64,000 nucleotides of DNA. Source: Sphingobacterium sp. R2. GTDB taxonomy: Bacteria > Bacteroidota > Bacteroidia > Sphingobacteriales > Sphingobacteriaceae. Under the pieces are notes generated by a model that saw only the letters and a program-made list of their open reading frames with translations, did no database searches and was not told the origin of the DNA. The translations under genes and the position numbers were made by a program. This document shows, one piece after another, positions 18,239 to 25,852 of the stretch. The stretch is from contig NZ_CP142884.1 in assembly GCF_040760075.1 (NCBI RefSeq), positions 2,418,001 to 2,482,000 on the forward strand. Reading direction: 5' to 3'. Position 1 is the stretch's first letter, and every line of letters starts with the position of its first letter.

Positions 18239-18733
18239 CTATTTTCTTGAATAAACTTCAAAGGTATAAGCAAATGCATGTTTTTCATCCACCTGATGCG
18301 CATCTGAGGAAACCAATTCCCATTCTTCGGCTGGTAATGCAGGAAAGAAAGCATCTCCTTTGACGGTGGTATGCACCCGTGTTAAAAGTACTTTGTTGGC
18401 GAGTGGAAGGGCCTGCTGATAGATGTTTGCACCACCAATAATAAATACTTCGCGCTCGTCGCGACAATATAAAAGTGCTTCCTGAATACTGTTAGCGACA
18501 TCAATATCTTCACCTTGAAAATCTGCGTTGCGTGTGATGACAATATTCCTTCTTTCCGGTAATGCTTTACCTATGGACTCAAATGTCTTTCTGCCCATCA
18601 GTACAGAATGTTCAATAGTATTTTTCTTGAAATATTTAAAGTCGTTTGGTAAATGCCAAGGCATCTTGTTGTTGATTCCGATGGCATTGTTGTCCGATGC
18701 AGCGACAATTAATGTGATCGTTGGGTTGCTCAT
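18239..18733 (-). CDS. folA: Dihydrofolate reductase
   Basis: DHFR (164 aa) reduces dihydrofolate to tetrahydrofolate with NADPH. NAIGINNKMPWHLPNDFKYFK holds the loop and the catalytic Asp; VLMGRKTFESIGKALPERRN and VFIIGGANIYQQAL are the cofactor motifs. It lies 64 bases after thyA, whose reaction produces dihydrofolate, so the pair forms the thymidylate cycle. A full promoter overlaps the thyA 3' end, so folA may also be read independently. Confidence 0.96.
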   Translation of the reverse strand: MSNPTITLIVAASDNNAIGINNKMPWHLPNDFKYFKKNTIEHSVLMGRKTFESIGKALPERRNIVITRNADFQGEDIDVANSIQEALLYCRDEREVFIIGGANIYQQALPLANKVLLTRVHTTVKGDAFFPALPAEEWELVSSDAHQVDEKHAFAYTFEVYSRK

Positions 18734-18776
18734 TGTTGATATAAGGTGATTATTATCCGCTAAAAGAATGTTGTTG

Positions 18777-18808
18777 CAAAATTAGGTGCCGCCATAATTA
18801 AACAGCAA
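18777..18808 (-). promoter_or_regulatory. Internal folA promoter
   Basis: On the minus strand TTG (18806-18808) lies inside the last codons of thyA and TAATTTTG (18777-18784) lies 21 bases downstream. The box ends 43 bases before the folA start. Confidence 0.5.
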
Positions 18809-19619
18809 CCGGAGCTTTGATATGAGGATGTGATTCGTAGTTCAATAATTCAAAATCTTCAAATTTGAAATCAAAAATATCTTTTACGTCGGGGTTAATG
18901 CTCATCTGTGGTAGCGCTTTAGGTTCTCTGCTCAATTGAAGTTCGGTTTGTTCAAAGTGATTACTATAAATATGCGCATCACCTAGGGTATGAATAAATT
19001 CAGCCGCTTCCATATCACACACTTGGGCAACCATCATGGTTAAAAGTGCGTAAGATGCAATGTTAAAAGGTACACCCAAAAATATATCCGCACTACGCTG
19101 ATAGAGTTGACAGGACAATTGTGGCTTTAAAATTCCTTTTTCGGGTTGCGCTGGAGCCACATAAAATTGGAAAAAAGCATGACAAGGCGGTAATGCCATA
19201 TGTTCTATTTCAGCAACATTCCATGCCGATACAATAATACGACGGGAATCCGGCGAACTTTTAAGCTGATTAATTACTTGTGCAATTTGATCAATATGAC
19301 GGCCGTCGGGCGTCGGCCAAGACCGCCATTGCGATCCGTACACAGGGCCCAAATTTCCTTGTTCGTCAGCCCATTCGTCCCAAATACTTACGCCATTTTC
19401 TTTGAGATACTGAATATTGGTTTCGCCTTTTAGGAACCAGATTAACTCATGTATAATGGATCGCAGGTGTAATTTCTTTGTTGTTACCAAAGGAAAACCT
19501 TCCTGGAGGTTGAAACGCATCTGATATCCAAAGACACTTTTGGTGCCTGTGCCTGTACGATCTGTCTTTACAACACCATCTGTATATACATGTCTGAGTA
19601 AATCTAAATATTGTTTCAT
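18798..19619 (-). CDS. thyA: Thymidylate synthase
   Basis: Converts dUMP to dTMP using methylenetetrahydrofolate (273 aa; E. coli ThyA is 264). The dUMP phosphate-binding [16 protein letters not shown], the active-site Cys in [12 protein letters not shown] and [19 protein letters not shown] are visible. The few extra residues relative to E. coli lie near [11 protein letters not shown]. It is followed by folA on the same strand, so the two may form an operon. Confidence 0.97.
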   Translation of the reverse strand: MKQYLDLLRHVYTDGVVKTDRTGTGTKSVFGYQMRFNLQEGFPLVTTKKLHLRSIIHELIWFLKGETNIQYLKENGVSIWDEWADEQGNLGPVYGSQWRSWPTPDGRHIDQIAQVINQLKSSPDSRRIIVSAWNVAEIEHMALPPCHAFFQFYVAPAQPEKGILKPQLSCQLYQRSADIFLGVPFNIASYALLTMMVAQVCDMEAAEFIHTLGDAHIYSNHFEQTELQLSREPKALPQMSINPDVKDIFDFKFEDFELLNYESHPHIKAPVAV

Positions 19620-19752
19620 CTGTAAAAAAGTAATTTTTAAATGTTAAATATCAATGCTATTATCGAACTCTATGAGAATGTATAGCACTACTTTATGGGT
19701 CTGATTCTCGATCGGGGAATACCTGAATACATCAAGGTCCTGACTAATTTCG

Positions 19753-19836
19753 TTTGACTATAATAAGCCGCCTGTGCATTCAGCATTCAAGATAGTCAAA
19801 ACTAAGGAAAATCCTTATAACGAGAAAGTCAAAACT
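19753..19836. repeat. AGTCAAA repeats in the thyA-mtaB divergent gap
   Basis: TTTGACTAT (19753-19761) and ATAGTCAAA (19792-19800) are a perfect 9-bp inverted repeat. AGTCAAAACT occurs directly at 19794-19803 and 19827-19836. This could be regulatory, but its purpose is unknown. Confidence 0.35.
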
Positions 19837-19886
19837 TAAAATGATAAGAGTGGTTACTGAAAAAAAATGTAATTTTGCAAAATATT

Positions 19887-21209
19887 ATGGAGAATAAAAA
19901 AGTAGCTTTTTATACACTTGGATGTAAACTGAATTATTCGGAGACATCGTCCATTGGTCGTTTATTTAAAGAAGCGGGCTATGATACCACAGCGTTCAAT
20001 AGCCGTGCAGACGTTTATGTAATCAATACATGTTCGGTAACGGATAATGCTGACAAGAAGTGTAGAAAAGTGGTTAAGGAAGCTTTAAAGCACTCTCCCA
20101 ATGCTTATATTACGATTGTTGGTTGTTATGCGCAGCTAAAACCAAAAGAAATCGCCGAGATTCCTGGTGTAGATATGGTTTTGGGTGCTGCAGAAAAGTT
20201 TAATATTATTGAGCATATCAATGATTTGACTAAACAGGAAAAGACAATCGTTTATAATGGTCCGATTGATGAGACCAATCAATTTGTATCTGCTTATTCA
20301 ATTGGTGATCGTACGCGTACTTTCCTTAAAGTACAGGATGGATGTGATTACTCGTGCACGTTTTGTACGATCCCTCTAGCGCGCGGCGGAAGCCGCTCCG
20401 GGAAGATCGAGGATATTGTGCGCCAAGCGGAAGAAATTGCAGCTTCAGGTGTAAAGGAAATCGTGTTAACAGGAGTTAATATTGGTGATTTTGGTATTCG
20501 TGATGGTAAACGTGAAGACCGATTCTTGGATTTGGTAAAGGCTTTGGATGAAGTCGAAGGTATCGACAGGATTCGGATTTCTTCGATAGAACCCAATCTG
20601 CTTTCCAATGATATTATTGAGTTTGTGGCAAAATCAAAACGTTTTGTTCCACATTTCCATATGCCTTTACAGTCTGGAAGCAATAAAATTCTAAGTTTAA
20701 TGCGCAGAAGGTACAAAAGAGAGCTTTACACAGAGCGTGTGGCATATATCAAGTCTTTGATGCCTAATTGTTGCATCGGTGTTGACGTCATTGTTGGATT
20801 TCCAGGAGAAACACGTGAAGATTTTATCTATACCTACAATTTCCTGAATGATATGGACATCTCTTATCTGCATGTCTTTACCTATTCAGAAAGAGAAAAT
20901 ACGATTGCCGCGCAAATGGATGGAGCAGTACCGGGAATGCAACGTAGCGATCGCAGCAAAATGCTGCATATCCTTTCTGAGAAGAAACGTCGTGCTTTCT
21001 ATGAATCGCAATTAGGAGAAATCGGAGACGTATTGTTTGAGGCTGATGAGAAAGACGGTTACATGCATGGTTTCTCTAAAAATTATGTTAAAGTGCGGAC
21101 TTTATACGATCCCTTATTGGTAAATGAGGTTGTGCCGGTTAAATTTATGGAAGTAACGGACTCCTGTGAAGTCGAGGTGGAAGAAATTCCAGAGACATTG
21201 GCACATTAG
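19887..21209 (+). CDS. mtaB: tRNA (N6-L-threonylcarbamoyladenosine(37)-C2)-methylthiotransferase
   Basis: This radical SAM methylthiotransferase (440 aa) converts t6A37 of ANN-decoding tRNAs to ms2t6A37. The N-terminal UPF0004 domain has the cluster Cys of YTLGCKLNYSE, VINTCSV and IVGCYAQ. The radical SAM Cys triad is GCDYSCTFCTIPLARGG, and a C-terminal TRAM-like region follows. The MtaB signature (TLGCKLNYSE) separates it from MiaB and RimO. A TTG at 19875 precedes the ATG at 19887 but lies in a TAATTTTG box (19870-19877), so 19887 is the start with only nine bases of gap. An IS1182-type element lies immediately downstream. Confidence 0.95.
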   Translation: MENKKVAFYTLGCKLNYSETSSIGRLFKEAGYDTTAFNSRADVYVINTCSVTDNADKKCRKVVKEALKHSPNAYITIVGCYAQLKPKEIAEIPGVDMVLGAAEKFNIIEHINDLTKQEKTIVYNGPIDETNQFVSAYSIGDRTRTFLKVQDGCDYSCTFCTIPLARGGSRSGKIEDIVRQAEEIAASGVKEIVLTGVNIGDFGIRDGKREDRFLDLVKALDEVEGIDRIRISSIEPNLLSNDIIEFVAKSKRFVPHFHMPLQSGSNKILSLMRRRYKRELYTERVAYIKSLMPNCCIGVDVIVGFPGETREDFIYTYNFLNDMDISYLHVFTYSERENTIAAQMDGAVPGMQRSDRSKMLHILSEKKRRAFYESQLGEIGDVLFEADEKDGYMHGFSKNYVKVRTLYDPLLVNEVVPVKFMEVTDSCEVEVEEIPETLAH

Positions 21210-21238
21210 TTCAATAAAGATTTATAACATACAAAAAA

Positions 21239-23004
21239 GAGGCTGTCTCAAAAAGACAGCCTCTTTTTTATGTTATTTCATGATATTTAATTTGATTTAA
21301 TTAATTGATTTTCATATATTTATATTTCAAAAAAAGATATATGTCATCTCAAAGACCTACTTTTAAGCCTTACTATCAGGATCAGATTATGGCAATTCCC
21401 CCAACTTTGGACGAATTGGTCTCCAAAGGACATCCGGTACGTATTGTTAACGATGTGATCAACCGTATCAACATACAGGGTCTTTTGGATGCCTACAAGA
21501 TAAAAGGCTGTTCCAGTTATCATCCGCAAATGCTGTTGAAGGTTCTGGTGTTTGGCTATGTAAGCAATGTCTACAGCAGTCGGAAACTGGAAACAGCCTG
21601 CCGGGAGAATATCAACTTCATGTGGCTGAGCGGCATGAGCTATCCCGATCACAATACCATCAACAGATTTCGTGGTGTCCGCTTAAAAGAAGCACTTCGC
21701 AGTGTATTTGAAGAAGTTGTTAAGCTCCTGGCCGAAGAAGGGTTGTTAAGCATAGAAGATGTCTACACCGATGGCACCAAGATAGAGGCTAATGCAAACA
21801 GATACACTTTCGTTTGGAAGAAAGCTATCCATACCAATAAGGAAAAGATGAAAGCTGCCTTAAAAGATATATGGGACTACGCCCAAAGTATTGCCAAGTC
21901 GGAGGACAACCTCCCGGATCCTCCCGATCTGACGACAATTGACAGCGAAAAAGTCCGGGCTACGGTCGATAAGCTGAACAGAGTCTTATCCGACAAACCT
22001 TCGGTAAATAAAAAGATGAAGGCAAAGTTGCGTTATGTAACCAAAAACTATCCAGAGAAGATCGTACAATATGAAGAGCAGGAAGCTACTCTGGGAGACA
22101 GAAACAGTTATAGCAAAACAGATCCCGATGCCACCTTTATGCGGATGAAAGAGGATCATATGAAAAATGGCCAGCTCAGACCAGGATATAATATCCAGAT
22201 ATCCACGTCCAATCAATACATCGTCAATTACACCATACATTCCAATCCCACAGATACCAGAACATTATCCGGTCATTTGCAACAACATGAGGACAGCTTT
22301 GGAAAAACACCGGGAACCCTTACCGCGGATGCCGGTTATGGCAGTGAAGAAAACTATGCATTACTGGCAGCAAAAAATATTGAGAGCTATGTGAAATATG
22401 GTATGTTTGACAAAGGACAGAAAAAGAGCTGTGGGGATAAGAAACCATTTTCTGTAGATAAATTACATTATAATCCTTCACAAGATTGCTATATCTGTCC
22501 AATGGGACAGGAAATGCATTGTATAGGTACATTTAGCCAAAAGACCTCCGCAGGCTTCCGGCAGGAAATCAAAAAGTATCAGGCAAAAAACTGCACAAAC
22601 TGCCCGTTGAATGGCGCCTGTCACAAATCACAGGGAAATAGGATCATCGGGGTGAATAAGCAACTTGAGATTTACAGGAACAGGGCATACCAATTGCTCA
22701 ACAGCGATGTAGGTGTAGCTAAACGAAAACAGAGGTGTTGTGACGTCGAACCTGTCTTTGCAAACATTAAACAGAACCATGGGTTCCGAAGATTTATGCT
22801 CCGGGGTAAAGAAAAAGTGTCCATAGAATGGGGATTATTGGCAATAGCACAAAATCTAAGAAAAAAAGCGGCCTAAAAAGCTACTTTTTGTTCATTTCTC
22901 CCCTCCATATGAGTCTTTTTCAAATAACCAACAAACAACACACAAATCTATCTCATAGACTTTTTAAACAAAAAAACTGTCCCAAATAAATTTGAGACAG
23001 CCTC
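21239..23004. mobile_element. IS1182-type insertion sequence with hairpin ends
   Basis: Terminal inverted repeats GAGGCTGTCTCAAA (21239-21252) and TTTGAGACAGCCTC (22991-23004) enclose one transposase gene. The left end is also a self-complementary 10-bp hairpin (21239-21263) followed by T6. The right end forms an imperfect hairpin (CTGTCCCAAAT with ATTTGAGACAG, one mismatch). The flanks ATACAAAAAA and TTTTTTGTAT are reverse complements. A 16-bp direct repeat AGACAGCCTCTTTTTT occurs at 21254-21269 and 22995-23010. It is intact and disrupts no visible gene. Confidence 0.85.
21341..22876 (+). CDS. IS1182-family transposase
   Basis: The transposase is complete (511 aa). An N-terminal DUF772-like part (FKPYYQDQIMAIPPTLDEL, YHPQMLLKVLVFGY, SYPDHNTINRFR) precedes a DDE domain with Asp in VYTDGTKIEANANRYTF and TADAGYGSEENY, and Glu in the C-terminal VSIEWGLLAIAQNLRKK part. 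CPMGQEMHC and NCPLNGACHK are the usual cysteine knuckles. The ATG at 21341 is preferred over one at 21305, which would add residues with no family match. No frameshift is seen, so it may be active. Confidence 0.88.
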   Translation: MSSQRPTFKPYYQDQIMAIPPTLDELVSKGHPVRIVNDVINRINIQGLLDAYKIKGCSSYHPQMLLKVLVFGYVSNVYSSRKLETACRENINFMWLSGMSYPDHNTINRFRGVRLKEALRSVFEEVVKLLAEEGLLSIEDVYTDGTKIEANANRYTFVWKKAIHTNKEKMKAALKDIWDYAQSIAKSEDNLPDPPDLTTIDSEKVRATVDKLNRVLSDKPSVNKKMKAKLRYVTKNYPEKIVQYEEQEATLGDRNSYSKTDPDATFMRMKEDHMKNGQLRPGYNIQISTSNQYIVNYTIHSNPTDTRTLSGHLQQHEDSFGKTPGTLTADAGYGSEENYALLAAKNIESYVKYGMFDKGQKKSCGDKKPFSVDKLHYNPSQDCYICPMGQEMHCIGTFSQKTSAGFRQEIKKYQAKNCTNCPLNGACHKSQGNRIIGVNKQLEIYRNRAYQLLNSDVGVAKRKQRCCDVEPVFANIKQNHGFRRFMLRGKEKVSIEWGLLAIAQNLRKKAA

Positions 23005-23163
23005 TTTTTTGTATGAAAGTTGTCTGCTTTTATTGCCCAGAAAGGACTTTTATTCGCTTTTGTCGCTGTTGGCGTGTACGACATCACGAAGTTTTGATTG
23101 CTGTATTCGGATAGATATCCTCAAATTGAGTGCAGCTATCTGATCGAAAGGTGATTGGTACCC

Positions 23164-24060
23164 CTAATGTGTACTGCTCTTTGCTGCATTTAACCAAATG
23201 ACGGTACCCAAGATCAAAAGCACACCAATCCATTGAACAGTCGATACACTTTCATGAAGGATGAAAAATGACATACAGGTGGCTACAGGCAGTTCGGCCG
23301 AACTCAATATTCCTCCTAAGGAGAATCCAGTTTTGGGCAAACCATAGGCAAACAATAAAGGCGGAATGACCGTGCCAAATAAAGAAAGTATCAATCCAAA
23401 ATAGAAAAAATTATCATCAAATTGACCATTAAATAAATAAGACGGTGGAAATAAAGTGAAAATCAGGATACAAGAACCTGTTACCATAATAGCACTTTTT
23501 TGAATGGGGTGGTAGTCATTGCCTACACGCCCATTTACAATCATGAACACCGAATAGGCAGTCGCCGCCAAAAGACCGAATAACACACCCGTTAAATTGA
23601 GTTGTTGTAATCCTTTTTCAATGAGCCCCGTTGCTAATAAGGTTGCAACAAGTACAATTCCAATACCGATCAAATTGTTTTTTGAAGGTTTTGTCTTAAA
23701 AAAGATAAACTCAATGAGCACGCCGATCCAGATATACTGCATTAGCAAGACTATGGCTAATGAAGCGGGAACGAGCTGAACACATTTATAATAGAGAACA
23801 CTCACCAAACCGGTAGATGTACCGCTGATCAATATCTTAACCCAGGAAGATTTTTTGCTTGAAGCGTGAAATGACTTTGCCGAAAAGAGTTTGATGACAA
23901 TATAGATAAGCCACAGTATAAGCATGCCAAACAATACCTGGATTCCCGTTACTTCGCCTAAAGTCAGTCCTTTACCGTAAGCTTTTTTTACAAATGTTGA
24001 TAGTATTCCGAAACTACTTGCACCTAAAAAGACAGCCAATGCACCTTTTAATTTTTCCAT
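23164..24060 (-). CDS. EamA-family (DMT superfamily) transporter
   Basis: The protein has 298 aa with ten predicted transmembrane helices in two EamA repeats. GALAVFLGASSFGILSTFVKKAYGKG opens repeat 1 and GVLFGLLAATAYSVFMIVNGR opens repeat 2. It resembles drug/metabolite transporters whose substrates are usually unknown. MEKLKG at 24060 is the start; the earlier in-frame TTG at 24066 is not needed. TAACTTTG (24080-24087) lies 19 bases upstream as a -7 box. It is divergent from the NlpC/P60 lipoprotein gene and not linked to the IS. Confidence 0.85.
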   Translation of the reverse strand: MEKLKGALAVFLGASSFGILSTFVKKAYGKGLTLGEVTGIQVLFGMLILWLIYIVIKLFSAKSFHASSKKSSWVKILISGTSTGLVSVLYYKCVQLVPASLAIVLLMQYIWIGVLIEFIFFKTKPSKNNLIGIGIVLVATLLATGLIEKGLQQLNLTGVLFGLLAATAYSVFMIVNGRVGNDYHPIQKSAIMVTGSCILIFTLFPPSYLFNGQFDDNFFYFGLILSLFGTVIPPLLFAYGLPKTGFSLGGILSSAELPVATCMSFFILHESVSTVQWIGVLLILGTVIWLNAAKSSTH

Positions 24061-24185
24061 TGTCAAATAAATTAGGCGTCAAAGTTACGATTTCTGAACA
24101 ATTCTTTTCCTGCTCTGACATCCTTATCGAGAAAAGGAATCTTTCGACTGGGATATCGCATTGGAATAGCTGTAGCTCAGACCTA

Positions 24186-24209
24186 ATTGGTGAAAATTAT
24201 GTCACCAAT
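24186..24209. repeat. Perfect 8-bp inverted repeat in the divergent eamA/nlpC gap
   Basis: ATTGGTGA (24186-24193) and TCACCAAT (24202-24209) with an 8-base spacer. It could be an operator or a hairpin. The surrounding 24088-24280 holds no gene. Confidence 0.35.
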
Positions 24210-24280
24210 AATGAATGGTTTTCGATGGATGGATAAAAGGGGTTCTTACCGTAAAATGTTTTAGCAACACGGTAAATGTG

Positions 24281-24311
24281 TTGCATATAAATAGCAATTT
24301 ACTTAAGTTTG
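24281..24311 (+). promoter_or_regulatory. NlpC/P60 gene promoter
   Basis: TTG (24281-24283) and TAAGTTTG (24304-24311) are exactly 20 bases apart. The box ends 26 bases before the ATG at 24338. Confidence 0.7.
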
Positions 24312-24337
24312 TTAGGCAACAACGTAGATTGAACAGC

Positions 24338-24910
24338 ATGATTGTCAGATTTTATTTTGTTTTCTTTTTGGGTGTAGTTCTATTTTTGAGCAGTTGTTCA
24401 ACAAAGAAAAAGGTACTTATCGCTAATTCTTATCCTGCTAAGGGTGGTGTTTTGACAGATGCTAGTTCAGCGCGAGGAAGGTCCTTTTCGGGATCGCGGC
24501 TTGACAGTTATGCCAATTTGCTTAACGTGAGTCCTCAAAGGCTAAATCCAAACCTTTACTCTTTTATCGATGACTGGATGGGCATACCGCATCGTATGGG
24601 CGGACAGAGCAAATCCGGTGTGGATTGTTCAGGCTTTGTAAATCTGCTCTACATGGAAGTTTATAAAGGAAATTTACCGCGCACTTCTCGTGACATGGAA
24701 GGAGTAGTAAAGCGAAAAAAGGTCGATAAACTTCAAGAAGGGGATCTTGTATTTTTTTCATTCGGGCGTAGCGGGATAGATCATGTTGGTGTATACCTTC
24801 ATAATAATAAGTTTGTACATGTATCAACGCGCAAGGGTGTTATTATATCTGATCTTTCTGATAGCTGGTATGCCAAGACCTTTGTTGACGCAGGCTCTCC
24901 TAATATTTAG
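24338..24910 (+). CDS. NlpC/P60-family lipoprotein (cell-wall peptidase)
   Basis: The protein has 190 aa. The signal peptide ends in a lipobox (LFLSSC, Cys20), so it is a lipoprotein. The NlpC/P60 domain has the catalytic Cys in GVDCSGFVNLLY (residues about 103-114), His in IDHVGVYLHNNKFVHVST, and a second polar residue nearby. Family members cleave peptide bonds such as gamma-D-Glu-diaminopimelate in peptidoglycan stems. An ATG at 24215 gives an N-terminus without a signal peptide and upstream of the promoter, so I use 24338. It is probably monocistronic. Confidence 0.88.
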   Translation: MIVRFYFVFFLGVVLFLSSCSTKKKVLIANSYPAKGGVLTDASSARGRSFSGSRLDSYANLLNVSPQRLNPNLYSFIDDWMGIPHRMGGQSKSGVDCSGFVNLLYMEVYKGNLPRTSRDMEGVVKRKKVDKLQEGDLVFFSFGRSGIDHVGVYLHNNKFVHVSTRKGVIISDLSDSWYAKTFVDAGSPNI

Positions 24911-24977
24911 ATCGCAGTAGCTCATGTAGGTTTTATGTCATATCTTGATATAAACTTTTATACCCTATATAAATCCT

Positions 24978-24985
24978 TATTTTTG
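24978..24985 (+). promoter_or_regulatory. -7 promoter box before the 25001 gene
   Basis: TATTTTTG is an exact TAnnTTTG match 15 bases upstream of the ATG at 25001. A TTTT about 18 bases upstream is a weak -33 candidate. Confidence 0.45.
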
Positions 24986-25000
24986 TCAAAATTTATAGCA

Positions 25001-25504
25001 ATGACAATAAAGAGTAAGAAGATTTTTTTGGGCCTTTGTATTATTGTGCCGTTTTTGATGTATTGTGTTTATTACTATAGTAATATGATCAAAAATGCCC
25101 CTTTTCGTTTTGCTGATTTTGAATCCATAGAATTCAAATACGGCGAGCCAAACCACATGGTCAACGAGTACAATTCTAAAACCCGTATCTATAAATATTT
25201 AGACAAAAAAGATTCTTTAATTACCGATACTGTAAAATTTACAAAAGACGATTTATTATATTTACATCGCAAAGCGATGGAGCTGGGTTTTTGGAATTTG
25301 GATACCGATATGACAGGTCCCGAATGGCAGCAGGATTCGACAAATTCTAAGGTTCCACGTTTTTATCTGGAGTTCAACTACAAAGATAAATCCAAACATG
25401 TAACTTTAGATGCCGATTTCGCAGGCAATCCGCGCATGCATGACGCGGCAAAGTCTATGATTGATGAAGTCAACCGCATGTTGGCGACCGCGCAGGCAAG
25501 GTAA
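25001..25504 (+). CDS. Membrane-anchored hypothetical protein
   Basis: The ATG at 25001 gives 167 aa; an ATG at 24935 lies before the -7 box and is unlikely. MTIKSKKIFLGLCIIVPFLM plus CVYYYS is a hydrophobic N-terminal anchor. The rest is a soluble, periplasm-facing alpha/beta domain with DFESIEFKYGEPNHMVNEYN and a conserved-looking FTKDDLLYLHRKAMELGFWNL. No catalytic motif is visible. I do not recognise a family. A terminator follows. Confidence 0.65.
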   Translation: MTIKSKKIFLGLCIIVPFLMYCVYYYSNMIKNAPFRFADFESIEFKYGEPNHMVNEYNSKTRIYKYLDKKDSLITDTVKFTKDDLLYLHRKAMELGFWNLDTDMTGPEWQQDSTNSKVPRFYLEFNYKDKSKHVTLDADFAGNPRMHDAAKSMIDEVNRMLATAQAR

Positions 25505-25530
25505 TTAAGAAATAGACCTAAGGGTAAAAG

Positions 25531-25560
25531 GAGAAATTAAGCAATTGGTTTCTCTTTTTT
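25531..25560 (+). terminator. Terminator after the hypothetical gene
   Basis: GAGAAA (25531-25536) pairs with TTTCTC (25549-25554), followed by T7. Weak stem, strong T run. Confidence 0.55.
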
Positions 25561-25665
25561 TGTATCTACTCCTTTTTTCTAGGAACATTTATGAAAGACT
25601 GCAAAGCAAGAACAAAGGTCAATCTACTAATACAGCCTAATATAACAGGTACTTTATAGGGAGCT

Positions 25666-25718
25666 AATAGGGGGGGCATTCGTATGAAAACGTATAAAGT
25701 ACGAATGATATCCCTATT
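25666..25718. repeat. Two-part inverted repeat with internal loop
   Basis: The outer stem AATAGGG/CCCTATT (25666-25672 and 25712-25718) and the inner stem CATTCGTA/TACGAATG (25677-25684 and 25700-25707) are both perfect. They are separated by a 4x4 internal loop, with a 15-base apical loop. There is no T run, so a simple terminator is unlikely. Confidence 0.5.
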
Positions 25719-25852
25719 ACTTTAGTATTAAATATGTGTTAATTAGTACGTTGATTGCATGATATACCCTTCGATTCTTGATGAATTCTTTATATTCTCT
25801 TTATACTCCTTTAACCTGAATGGAATACTTTAGCGCCAAAACAAAATAACAT

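Larger units (their letters stand above)
25505..25852. other. Gene-free gap with a terminator and an inverted-repeat element
   Basis: The 348 bases between the hypothetical gene and the metallophosphoesterase hold no credible ORF. The first part is a terminator (25531-25560). An unusual 53-base inverted-repeat element lies at 25666-25718. The last 130 bases are AT-rich and probably contain the downstream promoter, but no perfect TAnnTTTG box is seen. Confidence 0.6.

Noticed and set aside
23011..23163. Possible remnant of a gene disrupted by the IS
   Set aside because: Translations in the three frames I checked gave no recognisable protein. Left as non-coding.
24169..24200. tRNA-like phrase TAGCTCAG
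   Set aside because: No acceptor stem, anticodon arm or T-loop follows; not a tRNA.
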